A stretch of 64,000 bases of DNA, taken from the NCBI RefSeq assembly GCF_900113705.1, contig NZ_FOQI01000005.1, positions 1 through 64,000 of the forward strand, written 5' to 3'. The notes under the pieces were generated by a model, which was given only the letters and a program-made list of their open reading frames with translations, was not told the DNA's origin and searched no databases. The translations under genes were made by a program, and so were the position numbers. This document shows positions 9,735 to 18,481 of this stretch, one piece after another. The DNA is from Collimonas sp. OK307. Lineage in GTDB: Bacteria; Pseudomonadota; Gammaproteobacteria; Burkholderiales; Burkholderiaceae_D. How positions within the stretch are numbered: position 1 is the stretch's first letter; each line of letters begins with the position of its first letter.

Positions 9735-10166
9735 ATGGAATTGAATACTATTCAACCTGCAGATGGCGCCAAGCATTACAAGCGTCGCGTTGGTCGTGGT
9801 ATCGGCTCAGGTATCGGTAAGACAGCCGGCCGCGGTCACAAGGGTCAAAAATCGCGTTCGGGCGGTTTTCACAAAGTAGGTTTTGAAGGCGGTCAGATGC
9901 CTTTGCAACGTCGTTTGCCAAAGCGCGGCTTCAAGTCGATGGCAACCCCGTTCAAAGCTGAAGTTCGTTTGTCGGACCTGGAAAACCTGCCGGTAACTGA
10001 AGTAGATATCCTGGTGTTGAAGCAAGCTGGCGTGATCGGCGAACTGGCACGCGTTGTACGCGTGATCCTGTCCGGCGAACTGACCAAAAAGGTAACGCTC
10101 AAAGGTTTGATCGCTACTAAAGGTGCAAAAGCTGCGATTGAAGCGGCTGGCGGATCGGTTGCTTGA
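9735..10166 (+). CDS. rplO: 50S ribosomal protein L15
   Basis: A 143-residue L15, a late 50S assembly protein. It starts [20 protein letters not shown], followed by the glycine-rich [20 protein letters not shown] stretch. CGGAG lies about six bases upstream. secY follows after a 34-base gap. Confidence 0.97.
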   Translation: MELNTIQPADGAKHYKRRVGRGIGSGIGKTAGRGHKGQKSRSGGFHKVGFEGGQMPLQRRLPKRGFKSMATPFKAEVRLSDLENLPVTEVDILVLKQAGVIGELARVVRVILSGELTKKVTLKGLIATKGAKAAIEAAGGSVA

Positions 10167-10200
10167 TTTGTCGTTCTAACTCGTAGCAATGGAGCAATAA

Positions 10201-11532
10201 GTGGCGACTTCTCCCCAACTTGCAAAGAGTGCTGCGAGCGGCTTCCCTTGGGGCCGTCTGTGGTTCTTGCTTGGTGCATTGGTTGTATATCGTGTTGGTG
10301 CGCACATTCCTGTACCGGGAATTGACCCATCGCAGTTAGCGCAATTGTTTAAGCAGCACCAGGGTGGCATTTTGGGCATGTTCAACATGTTCTCTGGTGG
10401 TGCGTTGTCGCGGTTCACCGTGTTCGCGTTGGGGATCATGCCGTATATCTCGGCATCGATCGTGATGCAATTGATGTCGATTGTGTCGCCTCAGCTGGAA
10501 GCGTTGAAGAAAGAGGGCGAATCAGGTCGCCGCAAGATTACCCAATACACCCGTTACGGTACGCTGTTGCTGGCGACGTTTCAGGCTCTGGGGATTGCGG
10601 TAGCACTGGAATCGCAACCTGGCCTGGTGTTGGATGCAGGCTTGGCTTTCCGCTTCACGACAGTTGTAACGCTGGTAACAGGAACAATGTTTTTGATGTG
10701 GTTGGGTGAACAGATTACCGAGCGTGGCCTTGGTAATGGTATCTCGATCATCATTTTTGCAGGTATTGCAGCTGGTTTGCCGAACGCTGTAGGTGGTTTG
10801 TTCGGACAGGTAAGTACCGGTTCCATGAGTGCATTGTCGGCGATTCTGATTTGTTTGATTGCTGCCGGCGTGACATTCCTGGTTGTGTTTATCGAACGTG
10901 GCCAACGCAAGATTTTGGTGAATTACGCCAAGCGTCAGGTAGGTAACAAGATTTATGGCGGTCAAAGTAGTCATTTGCCGTTGAAGCTGAATATGGCTGG
11001 TGTAATTCCTCCAATCTTTGCTTCCTCGATCATCTTGTTTCCTGCGACAATCACGAGTTGGTTTACTTCCGGTGATTCAACCAATCCGGTAGTCAACTTT
11101 CTGAAGGATATGGCGGCTTCATTGGCGCCAGGCGAGCCGATTCATGCTTTGCTGTATGCGATTGCCATCGTTTTCTTCTGCTTCTTCTACACCGCGTTGG
11201 TGTTTAACAGCAAGGAAACAGCTGACAACCTGAAGAAAAGCGGCGCGTTTGTACCAGGGATTCGTCCCGGTGAGCAGACTGCACGTTATATCGACAAGAT
11301 TTTGATGCGTTTGACTCTGGTTGGCGCGGTCTATATTACGGTTGTGTGTCTGGTTCCGGAATTCTTGATCGCTCGCTGGAAGGTACCGTTTTATTTTGGT
11401 GGTACATCGCTGTTGATTATCGTAGTGGTTACCATGGACTTCATGGCGCAAGTACAGAATTACGTGATGTCGCAGCAATATGATTCGCTGCTGCGTAAGG
11501 CAAATTTCAAGGGCGGCGTTTCGACGCGGTAA
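10201..11532 (+). CDS. secY: Preprotein translocase channel subunit SecY
   Basis: A 443-residue SecY, the inner-membrane channel of the Sec translocon. It starts with GTG at 10201, preceded by GGAG at 10191-10194. Ten hydrophobic segments can be followed from [20 protein letters not shown] to [20 protein letters not shown]. The plug and pore region [20 protein letters not shown] and the cytosolic loop [15 protein letters not shown] are intact. It sits at the end of the spc operon, as in other bacteria. Confidence 0.98.
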   Translation: MATSPQLAKSAASGFPWGRLWFLLGALVVYRVGAHIPVPGIDPSQLAQLFKQHQGGILGMFNMFSGGALSRFTVFALGIMPYISASIVMQLMSIVSPQLEALKKEGESGRRKITQYTRYGTLLLATFQALGIAVALESQPGLVLDAGLAFRFTTVVTLVTGTMFLMWLGEQITERGLGNGISIIIFAGIAAGLPNAVGGLFGQVSTGSMSALSAILICLIAAGVTFLVVFIERGQRKILVNYAKRQVGNKIYGGQSSHLPLKLNMAGVIPPIFASSIILFPATITSWFTSGDSTNPVVNFLKDMAASLAPGEPIHALLYAIAIVFFCFFYTALVFNSKETADNLKKSGAFVPGIRPGEQTARYIDKILMRLTLVGAVYITVVCLVPEFLIARWKVPFYFGGTSLLIIVVVTMDFMAQVQNYVMSQQYDSLLRKANFKGGVSTR

Positions 11533-11567
11533 GTTGAAATGAACGACCAGAGGAACCAGTAGACCGA

Positions 11568-11786
11568 ATGGCAAAAGACGACGTTATCCAGATGCAAGGC
11601 GAGATTCTTGAGAATCTCCCCAATGCAACATTTAGAGTCAAGTTGGAAAACGGACATATCGTCCTCGGTCATATTTCTGGCAAGATGCGCATGAACTATA
11701 TTCGCATCCTCCCAGGAGATAAGGTGACGGTAGAATTGACACCTTATGATTTAAGCCGGGCACGGATTGTGTTCCGTACCAAGTAA
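11568..11786 (+). CDS. infA: Translation initiation factor IF-1
   Basis: A 72-residue IF-1, an S1/OB-fold protein that occupies the 30S A site during initiation. It starts [20 protein letters not shown] and ends in [12 protein letters not shown]. infA between secY and rpmJ is common in betaproteobacteria. Two infA copies occur in many members of this group; only this one is visible here. Confidence 0.97.
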   Translation: MAKDDVIQMQGEILENLPNATFRVKLENGHIVLGHISGKMRMNYIRILPGDKVTVELTPYDLSRARIVFRTK

Positions 11787-11811
11787 CTTTTAGTATAGAA
11801 AGAAGACGAAA

Positions 11812-11925
11812 ATGAAAGTGCTCGCATCAGTCAAGCGCATCTGCCGCAACTGTAAGATCATTAAGCGCAAAGGCGTGGTTCGCGTCATTTGTACAGAGCC
11901 GCGCCATAAACAGCGCCAAGGTTAA
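11812..11925 (+). CDS. rpmJ: 50S ribosomal protein L36, zinc-ribbon form
   Basis: A 37-residue protein, [20 protein letters not shown] at the start and ending RHKQRQG. Cys11, Cys14, Cys27 and His32 form the zinc site, so this is the zinc-containing L36 and not the zinc-free paralogue. AGAAGACGAAA precedes the ATG. It lies between infA and rpsM, its usual place at the start of the alpha cluster. Confidence 0.97.
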   Translation: MKVLASVKRICRNCKIIKRKGVVRVICTEPRHKQRQG

Positions 11926-11952
11926 TTAACGTTATTGATCGAGGAATAACGA

Positions 11953-12318
11953 ATGGCACGTATTGCAGGGGTAAACATCCCCAATCATCAGCACACTGTT
12001 ATCGGCTTGACAGCCATCTACGGTGTTGGCCGCCCACGCGCACAAGAAATTTGCGACGCAACGGGTATTTTGACTACGAAGAAGATCAAAGATCTCGACG
12101 ATAACGAGCTGGAAAAGCTGCGCGACGAAATTGCAAAATTCGTCGTCGAAGGTGACCTGCGTCGTGAACTGTCGATGAACATCAAGCGTTTGATGGATCT
12201 GGGTTGCTATCGTGGTATGCGTCATCGCAAAGGCTTGCCTTGCCGTGGCCAACGTACTCGTACTAATGCACGTACCCGCAAGGGCCCGCGCAAAGCCGCT
12301 CAATCGCTGAAGAAATAA
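11953..12318 (+). CDS. rpsM: 30S ribosomal protein S13
   Basis: A 121-residue S13 in the 30S head, contacting P-site tRNA and L5. The start [20 protein letters not shown] and the C-terminal [18 protein letters not shown] are conserved. GAGG lies about nine bases upstream. In E. coli, S4 represses this operon at a pseudoknot ahead of rpsM. The 27-base gap here is too short for such a structure. Confidence 0.97.
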   Translation: MARIAGVNIPNHQHTVIGLTAIYGVGRPRAQEICDATGILTTKKIKDLDDNELEKLRDEIAKFVVEGDLRRELSMNIKRLMDLGCYRGMRHRKGLPCRGQRTRTNARTRKGPRKAAQSLKK

Positions 12319-12324
12319 TTAAGG

Positions 12325-12342
12325 TGCCACGCTTCCGTGGCA
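12325..12342 (+). promoter_or_regulatory. Stable hairpin between rpsM and rpsK
   Basis: TGCCACG pairs with CGTGGCA around the four-base loop CTTC, giving a compact seven-bp stem in a 63-base gap. No T-run follows. It is probably an mRNA stability or processing element. Confidence 0.45.
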
Positions 12343-12381
12343 ACTGATTGTTCTTAGGTAGTCGGATTCAAGGAAATTATT

Positions 12382-12786
12382 ATGGCAAAGTCCCCAAATA
12401 ACGCCGCAGCAGCACGTGTGCGTAAAAAAGTTAAAAAGAACGTTGCTGAAGGTATCGCGCATATCCACGCGTCTTTCAACAACACCATCATCACGATTAC
12501 CGATCGTCAAGGTAACGCGTTGTCGTGGGCGACATCTGGTGGCGCTGGCTTTAAAGGCTCCCGCAAGTCGACTCCATTTGCAGCGCAGGTTGCAGCCGAG
12601 GCCGCTGGTAAAGTGGCTGTGGAATGTGGCGTGAAGAACTTGGAAGTACGTATCAAGGGCCCAGGCCCAGGTCGTGAATCCGCGGTTCGTGCATTGAACA
12701 ACCTGGGTATCAAGATCACCCAGATTCAAGATGTGACACCAGTGCCACATAACGGTTGCCGCCCACCTAAGCGCCGTCGTATCTAA
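12382..12786 (+). CDS. rpsK: 30S ribosomal protein S11
   Basis: A 134-residue S11 on the 30S platform. The segments [20 protein letters not shown] and [13 protein letters not shown] and the C-terminal [16 protein letters not shown] are diagnostic. It is followed by a terminator-like hairpin rather than directly by rpsD. Confidence 0.98.
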   Translation: MAKSPNNAAAARVRKKVKKNVAEGIAHIHASFNNTIITITDRQGNALSWATSGGAGFKGSRKSTPFAAQVAAEAAGKVAVECGVKNLEVRIKGPGPGRESAVRALNNLGIKITQIQDVTPVPHNGCRPPKRRRI

Positions 12787-12814
12787 GATTTGTATCTGAA
12801 TCGATTCTGATTCT

Positions 12815-12874
12815 CGCTGCTGTCCTGCAGTAGCGATTGCAAGTTGCCCGCCAATGACCTTGGCGGGTTTTGTT
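12815..12874 (+). terminator. Terminator-like hairpins between rpsK and rpsD
   Basis: The first stem is CGCTGCTG with CAGTAGCG (12815-12835). The second is CCCGCCAA (12847-12854) pairing with TTGGCGGG (12860-12867), immediately followed by TTTTGTTCTT, which is the form of an intrinsic terminator. It lies inside the alpha operon, so it is likely an attenuator giving partial termination. The rest of the gap to 12978 holds more GC-rich inverted repeats but no gene. Confidence 0.6.
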
Positions 12875-12978
12875 CTTAAGCCCACCGTCTGATTGAAAGC
12901 AAATCAGACTAGCGCCGTACCGCTGGCAACCTTGGTTGTTGGCAGCAGACCGGCGTCATATTTTTAAAAGGAAGCACC

Positions 12979-13602
12979 GTGGCACGTTATATCGGACCTA
13001 AAGCAAAACTTTCCCGCCGTGAAGGTACGGACCTGTTCCTGAAGAGCGCACGTCGCTCGCTGGATTCCAAGTGCAAACTGGATTCCAAGCCAGGTCAACA
13101 TGGCCGCACATCTGGTGCACGTACCTCCGACTACGGTAACCAATTGCGCGAAAAGCAAAAAGTTAAGCGTATGTACGGCATCCTGGAACGTCAATTCCGT
13201 CGTTATTTCGCTGAAGCGGATCGTCGCAAGGGCAACACCGGCGAAACACTGCTGCGTTTGCTGGAAGCGCGTCTGGACAACGTCGTATACCGTATGGGTT
13301 TCGGTTCGACCCGTGCCGAAGGCCGTCAATTGGTCTCGCACAAGGCGTTCACCGTCAACGGTAACGTGGTCAACATCGCTTCTTACCAAGTGAAGCCAGG
13401 CGACGTAGTTGCCGTTCGCGAAAAGGCCAAGAAGCAAGTACGTATCGTTGAAGCTCTGTCGTTGGCAGAACAAGGCGGCATGCCATCGTGGGTTGCGGTT
13501 GATGCGAAGAAAATGGAAGGTACTTTCAAGTCCCTGCCAGACCGCAACGAAATCGCTAACGATGTCAACGAATCGCTGATCGTCGAACTGTATTCGCGTT
13601 AA
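12979..13602 (+). CDS. rpsD: 30S ribosomal protein S4
   Basis: A 207-residue S4, the primary organiser of the 30S body and, in E. coli, repressor of the alpha operon. It starts with GTG ([20 protein letters not shown]) after a good AAAAGGAAG site. The S4 RNA-binding domain is at about residues 97-160 ([20 protein letters not shown]). It has its own leader of about 190 bases with terminator-like stems, so separate control of S4 is plausible. Confidence 0.97.
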   Translation: MARYIGPKAKLSRREGTDLFLKSARRSLDSKCKLDSKPGQHGRTSGARTSDYGNQLREKQKVKRMYGILERQFRRYFAEADRRKGNTGETLLRLLEARLDNVVYRMGFGSTRAEGRQLVSHKAFTVNGNVVNIASYQVKPGDVVAVREKAKKQVRIVEALSLAEQGGMPSWVAVDAKKMEGTFKSLPDRNEIANDVNESLIVELYSR

Positions 13603-13617
13603 TTTTAGTTTTTTCCG

Positions 13618-13643
13618 GCCTGGCCTTTTAGGCTAGGCTTTTT
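13618..13643 (+). terminator. Intrinsic terminator-like hairpin after rpsD
   Basis: GCCTGGCC (13618-13625) pairs with GGCTAGGC (13631-13638) through eight pairs (one G-U) around a five-base loop, then TTTTT. This is a textbook terminator form placed between rpsD and rpoA, two genes usually in one transcript. Partial read-through, or a promoter just ahead of rpoA, would be needed for rpoA. Confidence 0.65.
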
Positions 13644-13648
13644 CATCA

Positions 13649-13687
13649 GGGTGCCGCTGGTAATCTTCGGGATTATCGGCGGCACCC
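13649..13687 (+). promoter_or_regulatory. 17-bp hairpin ahead of rpoA
   Basis: GGGTGCCGCTGGTAATC pairs along its full length (two G-U pairs) with GATTATCGGCGGCACCC around the loop TTCGG. No T-run follows. It lies between the rpsD terminator and the rpoA ribosome-binding site AAAAGGA, and resembles an RNase III substrate or a 5' stabiliser. Confidence 0.55.
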
Positions 13688-13743
13688 TTAATGCCATCAG
13701 CCTTATCGGTGTAATGAGCCGAGGGTATTGAAAAGGACATTTC

Positions 13744-14721
13744 ATGCAAAACAGCTTGTTGAAGCCACGTATTATCGAAGTAGAAGCACTGGGTGCCGGC
13801 CACGCTAAAGTCGTGATGGAACCGTTTGAACGTGGTTACGGCCACACCCTGGGCAATGCGCTGCGTCGCGTGCTGCTGTCGTCGATGGTTGGCTACGCGC
13901 CGACTGAAGTGACGATCGCTGGCGTAGTGCACGAATACTCGTCGCTCGATGGCGTGCAAGAAGACGTAGTCGACATTCTTTTGAACTTGAAGGGTGTCGT
14001 ATTCAAGCTGCATAACCGTGACGAAGTCACACTGACTCTGAAAAAAGATGGCGAAGGCGCAGTCTTGGCTTCCGACATCGATCTGCCGCATGACGTCGAA
14101 CTGGTGAATCCGGATCACGTGATTGCCCACCTGACAGCTGGTGGCGCACTCGACATGCAGATCAAGGTTGAAAAAGGCCGTGGTTACGTGCCAGGCAACG
14201 TCCGTCGTCTGACGGAAGATGCTAACAAGACTATCGGCCGTATCATTCTGGACGCATCGTTCTCGCCAGTACGCCGTGTTTCCTACGCTGTTGAATCGGC
14301 GCGTGTGGAACAACGTACCGACCTGGACAAGCTGGTCATCAACATTGAAACCAATGGCGTGATCACTCCGGAAGAAGCGATTCGCCAATCGGCACGCGTG
14401 CTGGTTGACCAACTGAACGTGTTCGCTGCGCTGGAAGGCACAGAAGCTGCTGCTGAAGCGCCATCGCGTGCACCGCAAGTCGATCCGATCCTGTTGCGTC
14501 CGGTCGATGACCTGGAACTGACAGTACGTTCGGCAAACTGCCTGAAAGCAGAAAACATCTACTACATTGGCGATCTGATCCAACGTAGCGAAAATGAACT
14601 GCTGAAGACGCCAAACCTGGGCCGTAAGTCCTTGAATGAAATCAAGGAAGTTCTGGCTTCCCGTGGTTTGACACTGGGCATGAAGCTGGAAAACTGGCCG
14701 CCTGCAGGCCTGGAAAAGTAA
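13744..14721 (+). CDS. rpoA: RNA polymerase alpha subunit
   Basis: A 325-residue alpha subunit. The N-terminal dimerisation and assembly domain occupies about residues 1-232 ([20 protein letters not shown]). After a Glu/Ala linker, the C-terminal domain that binds UP elements and activators starts near residue 250 ([20 protein letters not shown]) and ends with a typical helix-hairpin-helix ([20 protein letters not shown]). It lies between rpsD and rplQ as expected, flanked on both sides by strong hairpins. Confidence 0.98.
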   Translation: MQNSLLKPRIIEVEALGAGHAKVVMEPFERGYGHTLGNALRRVLLSSMVGYAPTEVTIAGVVHEYSSLDGVQEDVVDILLNLKGVVFKLHNRDEVTLTLKKDGEGAVLASDIDLPHDVELVNPDHVIAHLTAGGALDMQIKVEKGRGYVPGNVRRLTEDANKTIGRIILDASFSPVRRVSYAVESARVEQRTDLDKLVINIETNGVITPEEAIRQSARVLVDQLNVFAALEGTEAAAEAPSRAPQVDPILLRPVDDLELTVRSANCLKAENIYYIGDLIQRSENELLKTPNLGRKSLNEIKEVLASRGLTLGMKLENWPPAGLEK

Positions 14722-14735
14722 TATTTGTTGTTCGG

Positions 14736-14770
14736 CCAAGGGTGGGATAGAATCCCACCCTTGGTTTGTT
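14736..14770 (+). terminator. 13-bp terminator-like hairpin between rpoA and rplQ
   Basis: CCAAGGGTGGGAT (14736-14748) pairs perfectly with ATCCCACCCTTGG (14752-14764) around AGA and is followed by TTTGTTTT. It has the form of a strong intrinsic terminator although rplQ lies 120 bases further on. The rest of the gap to 14891 might hold an rplQ promoter, but I saw only weak matches. Confidence 0.65.
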
Positions 14771-14891
14771 TTACCGCTTTACCCTTGTTGTATTCATTGA
14801 TGTACCTAATTTCAACCGGCCCGCGACCAAGGCAAGACGCCAAAGTCGATCGAAGAGCTGGATGTAAACTCAAAAACTGAAAGGAATTACC

Positions 14892-15287
14892 ATGCGTCAC
14901 CGTCACGGCCTTCGTAAATTAAATCGTACTTCTTCCCACCGCCTCGCCATGTTGCGCAACATGACTGTTTCGCTGCTGCGTCACGAAGCAATCAAGACCA
15001 CATTGCCAAAGGCAAAAGAACTGCGTCGCGTGATCGAACCGATCCTGACACTGGGCAAGACCGATACACTGGCAAACAAGCGCCTGGCTTTCGCCCGTCT
15101 GCGCGATCGCGAAATGGTACTGAAGCTGTTCGCTGAACTGGGCCCACGCTACGCTAACCGTAACGGCGGCTACCTGCGCATCCTGAAAATGGGTTTCCGC
15201 GTTGGCGATAACGCTCCTATGGCCTACATCGAACTGATGGACCGTCCGGAAATCAGCGACGGCGCTGAAGTGCCGACAGCTGACTAA
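14892..15287 (+). CDS. rplQ: 50S ribosomal protein L17
   Basis: A 131-residue L17 near the tunnel exit. It starts [20 protein letters not shown]; the segment [20 protein letters not shown] is conserved. GAAAGGAA precedes the ATG. It is the last gene of the ribosomal cluster and a clear terminator follows. Confidence 0.97.
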   Translation: MRHRHGLRKLNRTSSHRLAMLRNMTVSLLRHEAIKTTLPKAKELRRVIEPILTLGKTDTLANKRLAFARLRDREMVLKLFAELGPRYANRNGGYLRILKMGFRVGDNAPMAYIELMDRPEISDGAEVPTAD

Positions 15288-15335
15288 GCTTAGTTGGTTT
15301 AGTAGCAAACTTAACCAGCCAAGCTGCGTTAAAAT

Positions 15336-15363
15336 AAAAAGCCAGGCTTAGCCTGGCTTTTTT
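15336..15363 (+). terminator. Intrinsic terminator after rplQ
   Basis: AAAAAGCCAGGC-TTA-GCCTGGCTTTTTT: a seven-bp GC-rich stem (15341-15347 with 15351-15357) followed by six T. It closes the ribosomal-protein cluster. Confidence 0.88.
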
Positions 15364-15442
15364 GCGTTCTGGATGCCGTTCTCTGCCCTTCCGGCCGTCA
15401 CTTGGCGGCGCCAGCTGTAAGGAATGTTCCCGGAGATCGACT

Positions 15443-15775
15443 ATGTCAGAAGCCATGCTAATACTTACCAACTTGCCCGACGCAGCCAGTGCGCGGGCGT
15501 TGGCACAGCAGTTGGTGGAACGCAAACTGGCAGCTTGTGTCAATATCATGCCTGCCGTGCAGTCGGTGTATCGCTGGCAAGGTGCGGTGGAGCAGGCCAG
15601 CGAGGTGACGGTGCTGATCAAGAGCGTCAGCAATCGTTATGCAGAGCTGGAAAGCGCGATAAGAGCGGTCCATCCGTACGAATTGCCGGAAATAATTGCC
15701 CTACCGATTGTGGCCGGTTTGCCGGCCTACCTGAACTGGATTACTGCAGAAACCCAAAAGGACGTGAATGTTTAA
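15443..15775 (+). CDS. cutA: Divalent cation tolerance protein CutA
   Basis: A 110-residue CutA1-family protein, a PII-like trimer linked to copper tolerance. The conserved segments are ARALAQQLVERKLAACVNI near residue 20 and HPYELPEIIALPI near residue 75. The start at 15443 matches the family N-terminus. The last eight bases overlap dsbD, so the two are translationally linked, an order common in betaproteobacteria. Its biochemical role is still not firmly settled. Confidence 0.93.
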   Translation: MSEAMLILTNLPDAASARALAQQLVERKLAACVNIMPAVQSVYRWQGAVEQASEVTVLIKSVSNRYAELESAIRAVHPYELPEIIALPIVAGLPAYLNWITAETQKDVNV

Positions 15776-17630
15776 GCTTTTCAAGCAATTGTCTGTGCTG
15801 TTTGCCATGATGTTCGTGTTTAGCCTGGCACATGCCGATGACGACGATTATCTGGCGCCGGAAGTGGCGTTCAAGTTCTCCGCCCGCATGGTCGATGCCA
15901 AGACCGCTGAAGTGACCTATGCGATCGCCGACGGTTATTACATGTACCGCGAGCGTTTCCATTTCAAGGCTGAAGGCGCCACCTTGGGTGAACCGCAGAT
16001 CCCGGCCGGCACCGTCAAGTTCGACCAGACCTTCAACAAGAATGTCGAGACTTATCACCATAGCGTCACCATCCGCCTGCCAGTCGAGGCCAACGGTAAT
16101 TTCACGCTGATTTCCACCGGCCAGGGTTGCGCCGACAAGGGCTTGTGCTACCCGCCTATGGATTCGAGCATCAATCTGTCCACGACTGGCGGTGGTGCCG
16201 CCGGAGGCTTGTTGAGTGCAATGGGGCTTGCTAAAGGTAGCGACGCAGCTATCGATACGCCGCAAGCAAACTCTGCGACCAATAACAGTGCGCCAGTCGC
16301 CGGCCTGGCGCCAGGCAATGCGGTTTCGCCGGGTCAGGCCGATACGGAAAGCGGCCGCATCGAATCGTCGCTGAAGGGCGGCAAATTGCTGGTCATCATG
16401 CCTTTATTCCTGCTGCTTGGCCTTGGCTTAGCCTTCACACCCTGCGTCCTGCCGATGGTGCCGATTCTGTCATCGATTATTGTCGGCGAGGGCACCAAGG
16501 TCAGCCGCCGTCGCGGCTTCCTGCTCTCCGTGACCTACGCGTTGGGAATGGCGCTGGTTTACACCGCACTAGGTGTTGCTGCCGGCCTGGCTGGTGAAGG
16601 TCTGGCTGCGACCCTACAGAATCCCTGGGTATTGTCAGCGTTTGCCTTGCTGATGGTGCTGATGTCCCTGTCCATGTTCGGTTTCTATGAATTGCAGTTG
16701 CCCGGGGCGCTCCAAACCAAACTGACCCAGGCTTCCGGCCAGCAATCGGCGGGCAAGCTGATCGGCGTATTTGTCATGGGCGCGATTTCGGCATTGATCG
16801 TCGGACCGTGCGTGGCTGCGCCGCTGGCAGGGGCTCTGGTATATATCAGCCAGACGCGCGATGTGGTGATTGGCGGCAGTGCTTTGTTCGCGATGGCGGT
16901 CGGTATGAGCGTGCCGCTGATACTGGTCGGGATTTCCGCCGGCTCTCTGCTGCCGCGCGCGGGAGCCTGGATGGAGTCAGTGAAGCGTTTCTTCGGCGTG
17001 TTGATGCTGGCGGTGGCGTTGTGGATGGTGGCGCCGGTTATTCCAGTGTTGGCGCAGATGCTGGGCTGGGCGGCCTTGGGTATCGGCTATGGTGCGTATC
17101 TGTTGTGGGCGAAGTCATCGGCATCGTCCGCCTGGTTCGCCAAGGCATTCGGTGTGGCATTCATGGTGTGTGGCGTGCTGCAACTGGTTGGCGGCCTCAC
17201 TGGCGGGCGCGATGTATGGACACCGCTGGCACATCTGGGTGGTGCGCAACAAAGCCAAAGTGTTCACACGCAATTCATCAAGGTCAGATCCGTGGCGGAA
17301 CTGGACGCCGCATTAACCCAGACCAATGGCAAATCCGCATTGCTGGATTTCTATGCCGACTGGTGTGTGTCATGCAAGGAAATGGAAAAATTCACGTTCA
17401 CCGATCCGCGCGTACAAACGCGCTTTGGCGACATGATCTTGCTGCAAATCGACGTCACCGCCAACAACGCGGACGACAAAGCGATGCTCAAGCGCTTCAA
17501 CCTGTTTGGGCCGCCTGGCATCATATTTTTCGACGGACATGGGCAGGAAGTGCCGCATGGCCGTGTCATCGGCTATCAGAACGCCGACAAATTCCTGCAA
17601 TCGCTATCGGTTCTGGACGCAAAAGCATAA
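15768..17630 (+). CDS. dsbD: Thiol:disulfide interchange protein DsbD
   Basis: A 620-residue inner-membrane protein that passes electrons from cytoplasmic thioredoxin to periplasmic thiol proteins, including those of cytochrome c maturation. In order: signal peptide to about residue 23; N-terminal DsbD-alpha domain with Cys121 and Cys127; about eight membrane helices from residue 205, with the redox cysteines in LAFTPCVLPMVP and IVGPCVAAP; and a C-terminal thioredoxin-like domain with CVSC near residue 530 (YADWCVSCKEME). All three cysteine pairs are present. It fits with resB-ccsA and the cytochrome c gene downstream. Confidence 0.96.
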   Translation: MFKLFKQLSVLFAMMFVFSLAHADDDDYLAPEVAFKFSARMVDAKTAEVTYAIADGYYMYRERFHFKAEGATLGEPQIPAGTVKFDQTFNKNVETYHHSVTIRLPVEANGNFTLISTGQGCADKGLCYPPMDSSINLSTTGGGAAGGLLSAMGLAKGSDAAIDTPQANSATNNSAPVAGLAPGNAVSPGQADTESGRIESSLKGGKLLVIMPLFLLLGLGLAFTPCVLPMVPILSSIIVGEGTKVSRRRGFLLSVTYALGMALVYTALGVAAGLAGEGLAATLQNPWVLSAFALLMVLMSLSMFGFYELQLPGALQTKLTQASGQQSAGKLIGVFVMGAISALIVGPCVAAPLAGALVYISQTRDVVIGGSALFAMAVGMSVPLILVGISAGSLLPRAGAWMESVKRFFGVLMLAVALWMVAPVIPVLAQMLGWAALGIGYGAYLLWAKSSASSAWFAKAFGVAFMVCGVLQLVGGLTGGRDVWTPLAHLGGAQQSQSVHTQFIKVRSVAELDAALTQTNGKSALLDFYADWCVSCKEMEKFTFTDPRVQTRFGDMILLQIDVTANNADDKAMLKRFNLFGPPGIIFFDGHGQEVPHGRVIGYQNADKFLQSLSVLDAKA

Positions 17631-17751
17631 CTTGCTTCTAACCGCAGGTTATGTCGATAGTCGATAAAGTTCTTTAGGCTATTGCCGGTGCAACGCTATA
17701 GTCTTAGTTCTACGTTTTTTGCCAACCCCGTGCAACTTAAAGGAGCCTGAA

Positions 17752-18393
17752 ATGACTTTACGCCTTGGCGATGTCGCCCCCGATTTTGAGCAGGATTCTT
17801 CGCTCGGCAAGATCAACTTTTACGATTGGGCCGGCGCTTCGTGGGTGGTGCTGTTTTCACATCCGGCTGACTTCACTCCAGTCTGCACCACTGAGCTTGG
17901 CCTGACTTCCAAATTGAAATCGCAATTCGAACAACGCGGCGTCAAAGTGATCGCACTGTCTGTGGATCCTGCCGATAAGCATCAGGAATGGATCAAGGAT
18001 ATCAACGAAACACAGAACACCGTGGTTGGTTTCCCCATCATCGCCGATGCCGATCGCAAGGTGTCGGAACTGTATGACCTGATCCATCCGAATGCCAGCG
18101 CAACGGCAACCGTGCGCTCGCTGTTCGTGATCGATCCATCCAAAAAAGTACGCCTGATCATCACCTATCCGGCCAGCACCGGCCGCAACTTCGACGAAAT
18201 TCTGCGCGTCATCGATTCCCTGCAACTGACCGATAATTATTCGGTTGCCACGCCAGGAAACTGGAAGGACGGCGATGACGTCGTGATCGTTCCGTCGTTG
18301 CAGGATCCGGAGATTCTCAAGCAGAAATTCCCTAAGGGTTACAAGGCGATCCGTCCTTATCTGCGCCTGACTCCGCAGCCTAACCGCGATTGA
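17752..18393 (+). CDS. 1-Cys peroxiredoxin (Prx6/AhpC-TSA family)
   Basis: A 213-residue Prx6-type peroxidase that reduces hydrogen and organic peroxides. The peroxidatic Cys45 lies in PADFTPVCTTELG. The long C-terminal part (VVIVPSLQDPEILKQKFPKG) is typical of Prx6, and no separate resolving cysteine is evident. I chose the ATG at 17752, seven bases after AAAGGAG. The 121-base upstream gap has a possible -10 (TATAGT, 17697-17702) with a poor -35. The gene appears to stand alone. Confidence 0.93.
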   Translation: MTLRLGDVAPDFEQDSSLGKINFYDWAGASWVVLFSHPADFTPVCTTELGLTSKLKSQFEQRGVKVIALSVDPADKHQEWIKDINETQNTVVGFPIIADADRKVSELYDLIHPNASATATVRSLFVIDPSKKVRLIITYPASTGRNFDEILRVIDSLQLTDNYSVATPGNWKDGDDVVIVPSLQDPEILKQKFPKGYKAIRPYLRLTPQPNRD

Positions 18394-18429
18394 AATTTTT
18401 CCGGTTTATGAAGTTGATGGATAAATATT

Positions 18430-18462
18430 AAAAAGCCCCGTCGTTATTTGACGGGGCTTTTT
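18430..18462. terminator. Bidirectional terminator between the peroxiredoxin and CorA genes
   Basis: AAAAAGCCCCGTC-gttattt-GACGGGGCTTTTT: an eight-bp GC stem flanked by A and T runs, so it works on both strands and serves the two convergent genes. Confidence 0.88.
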
Positions 18463-18481
18463 CATTGGGGTCATACGGTGT

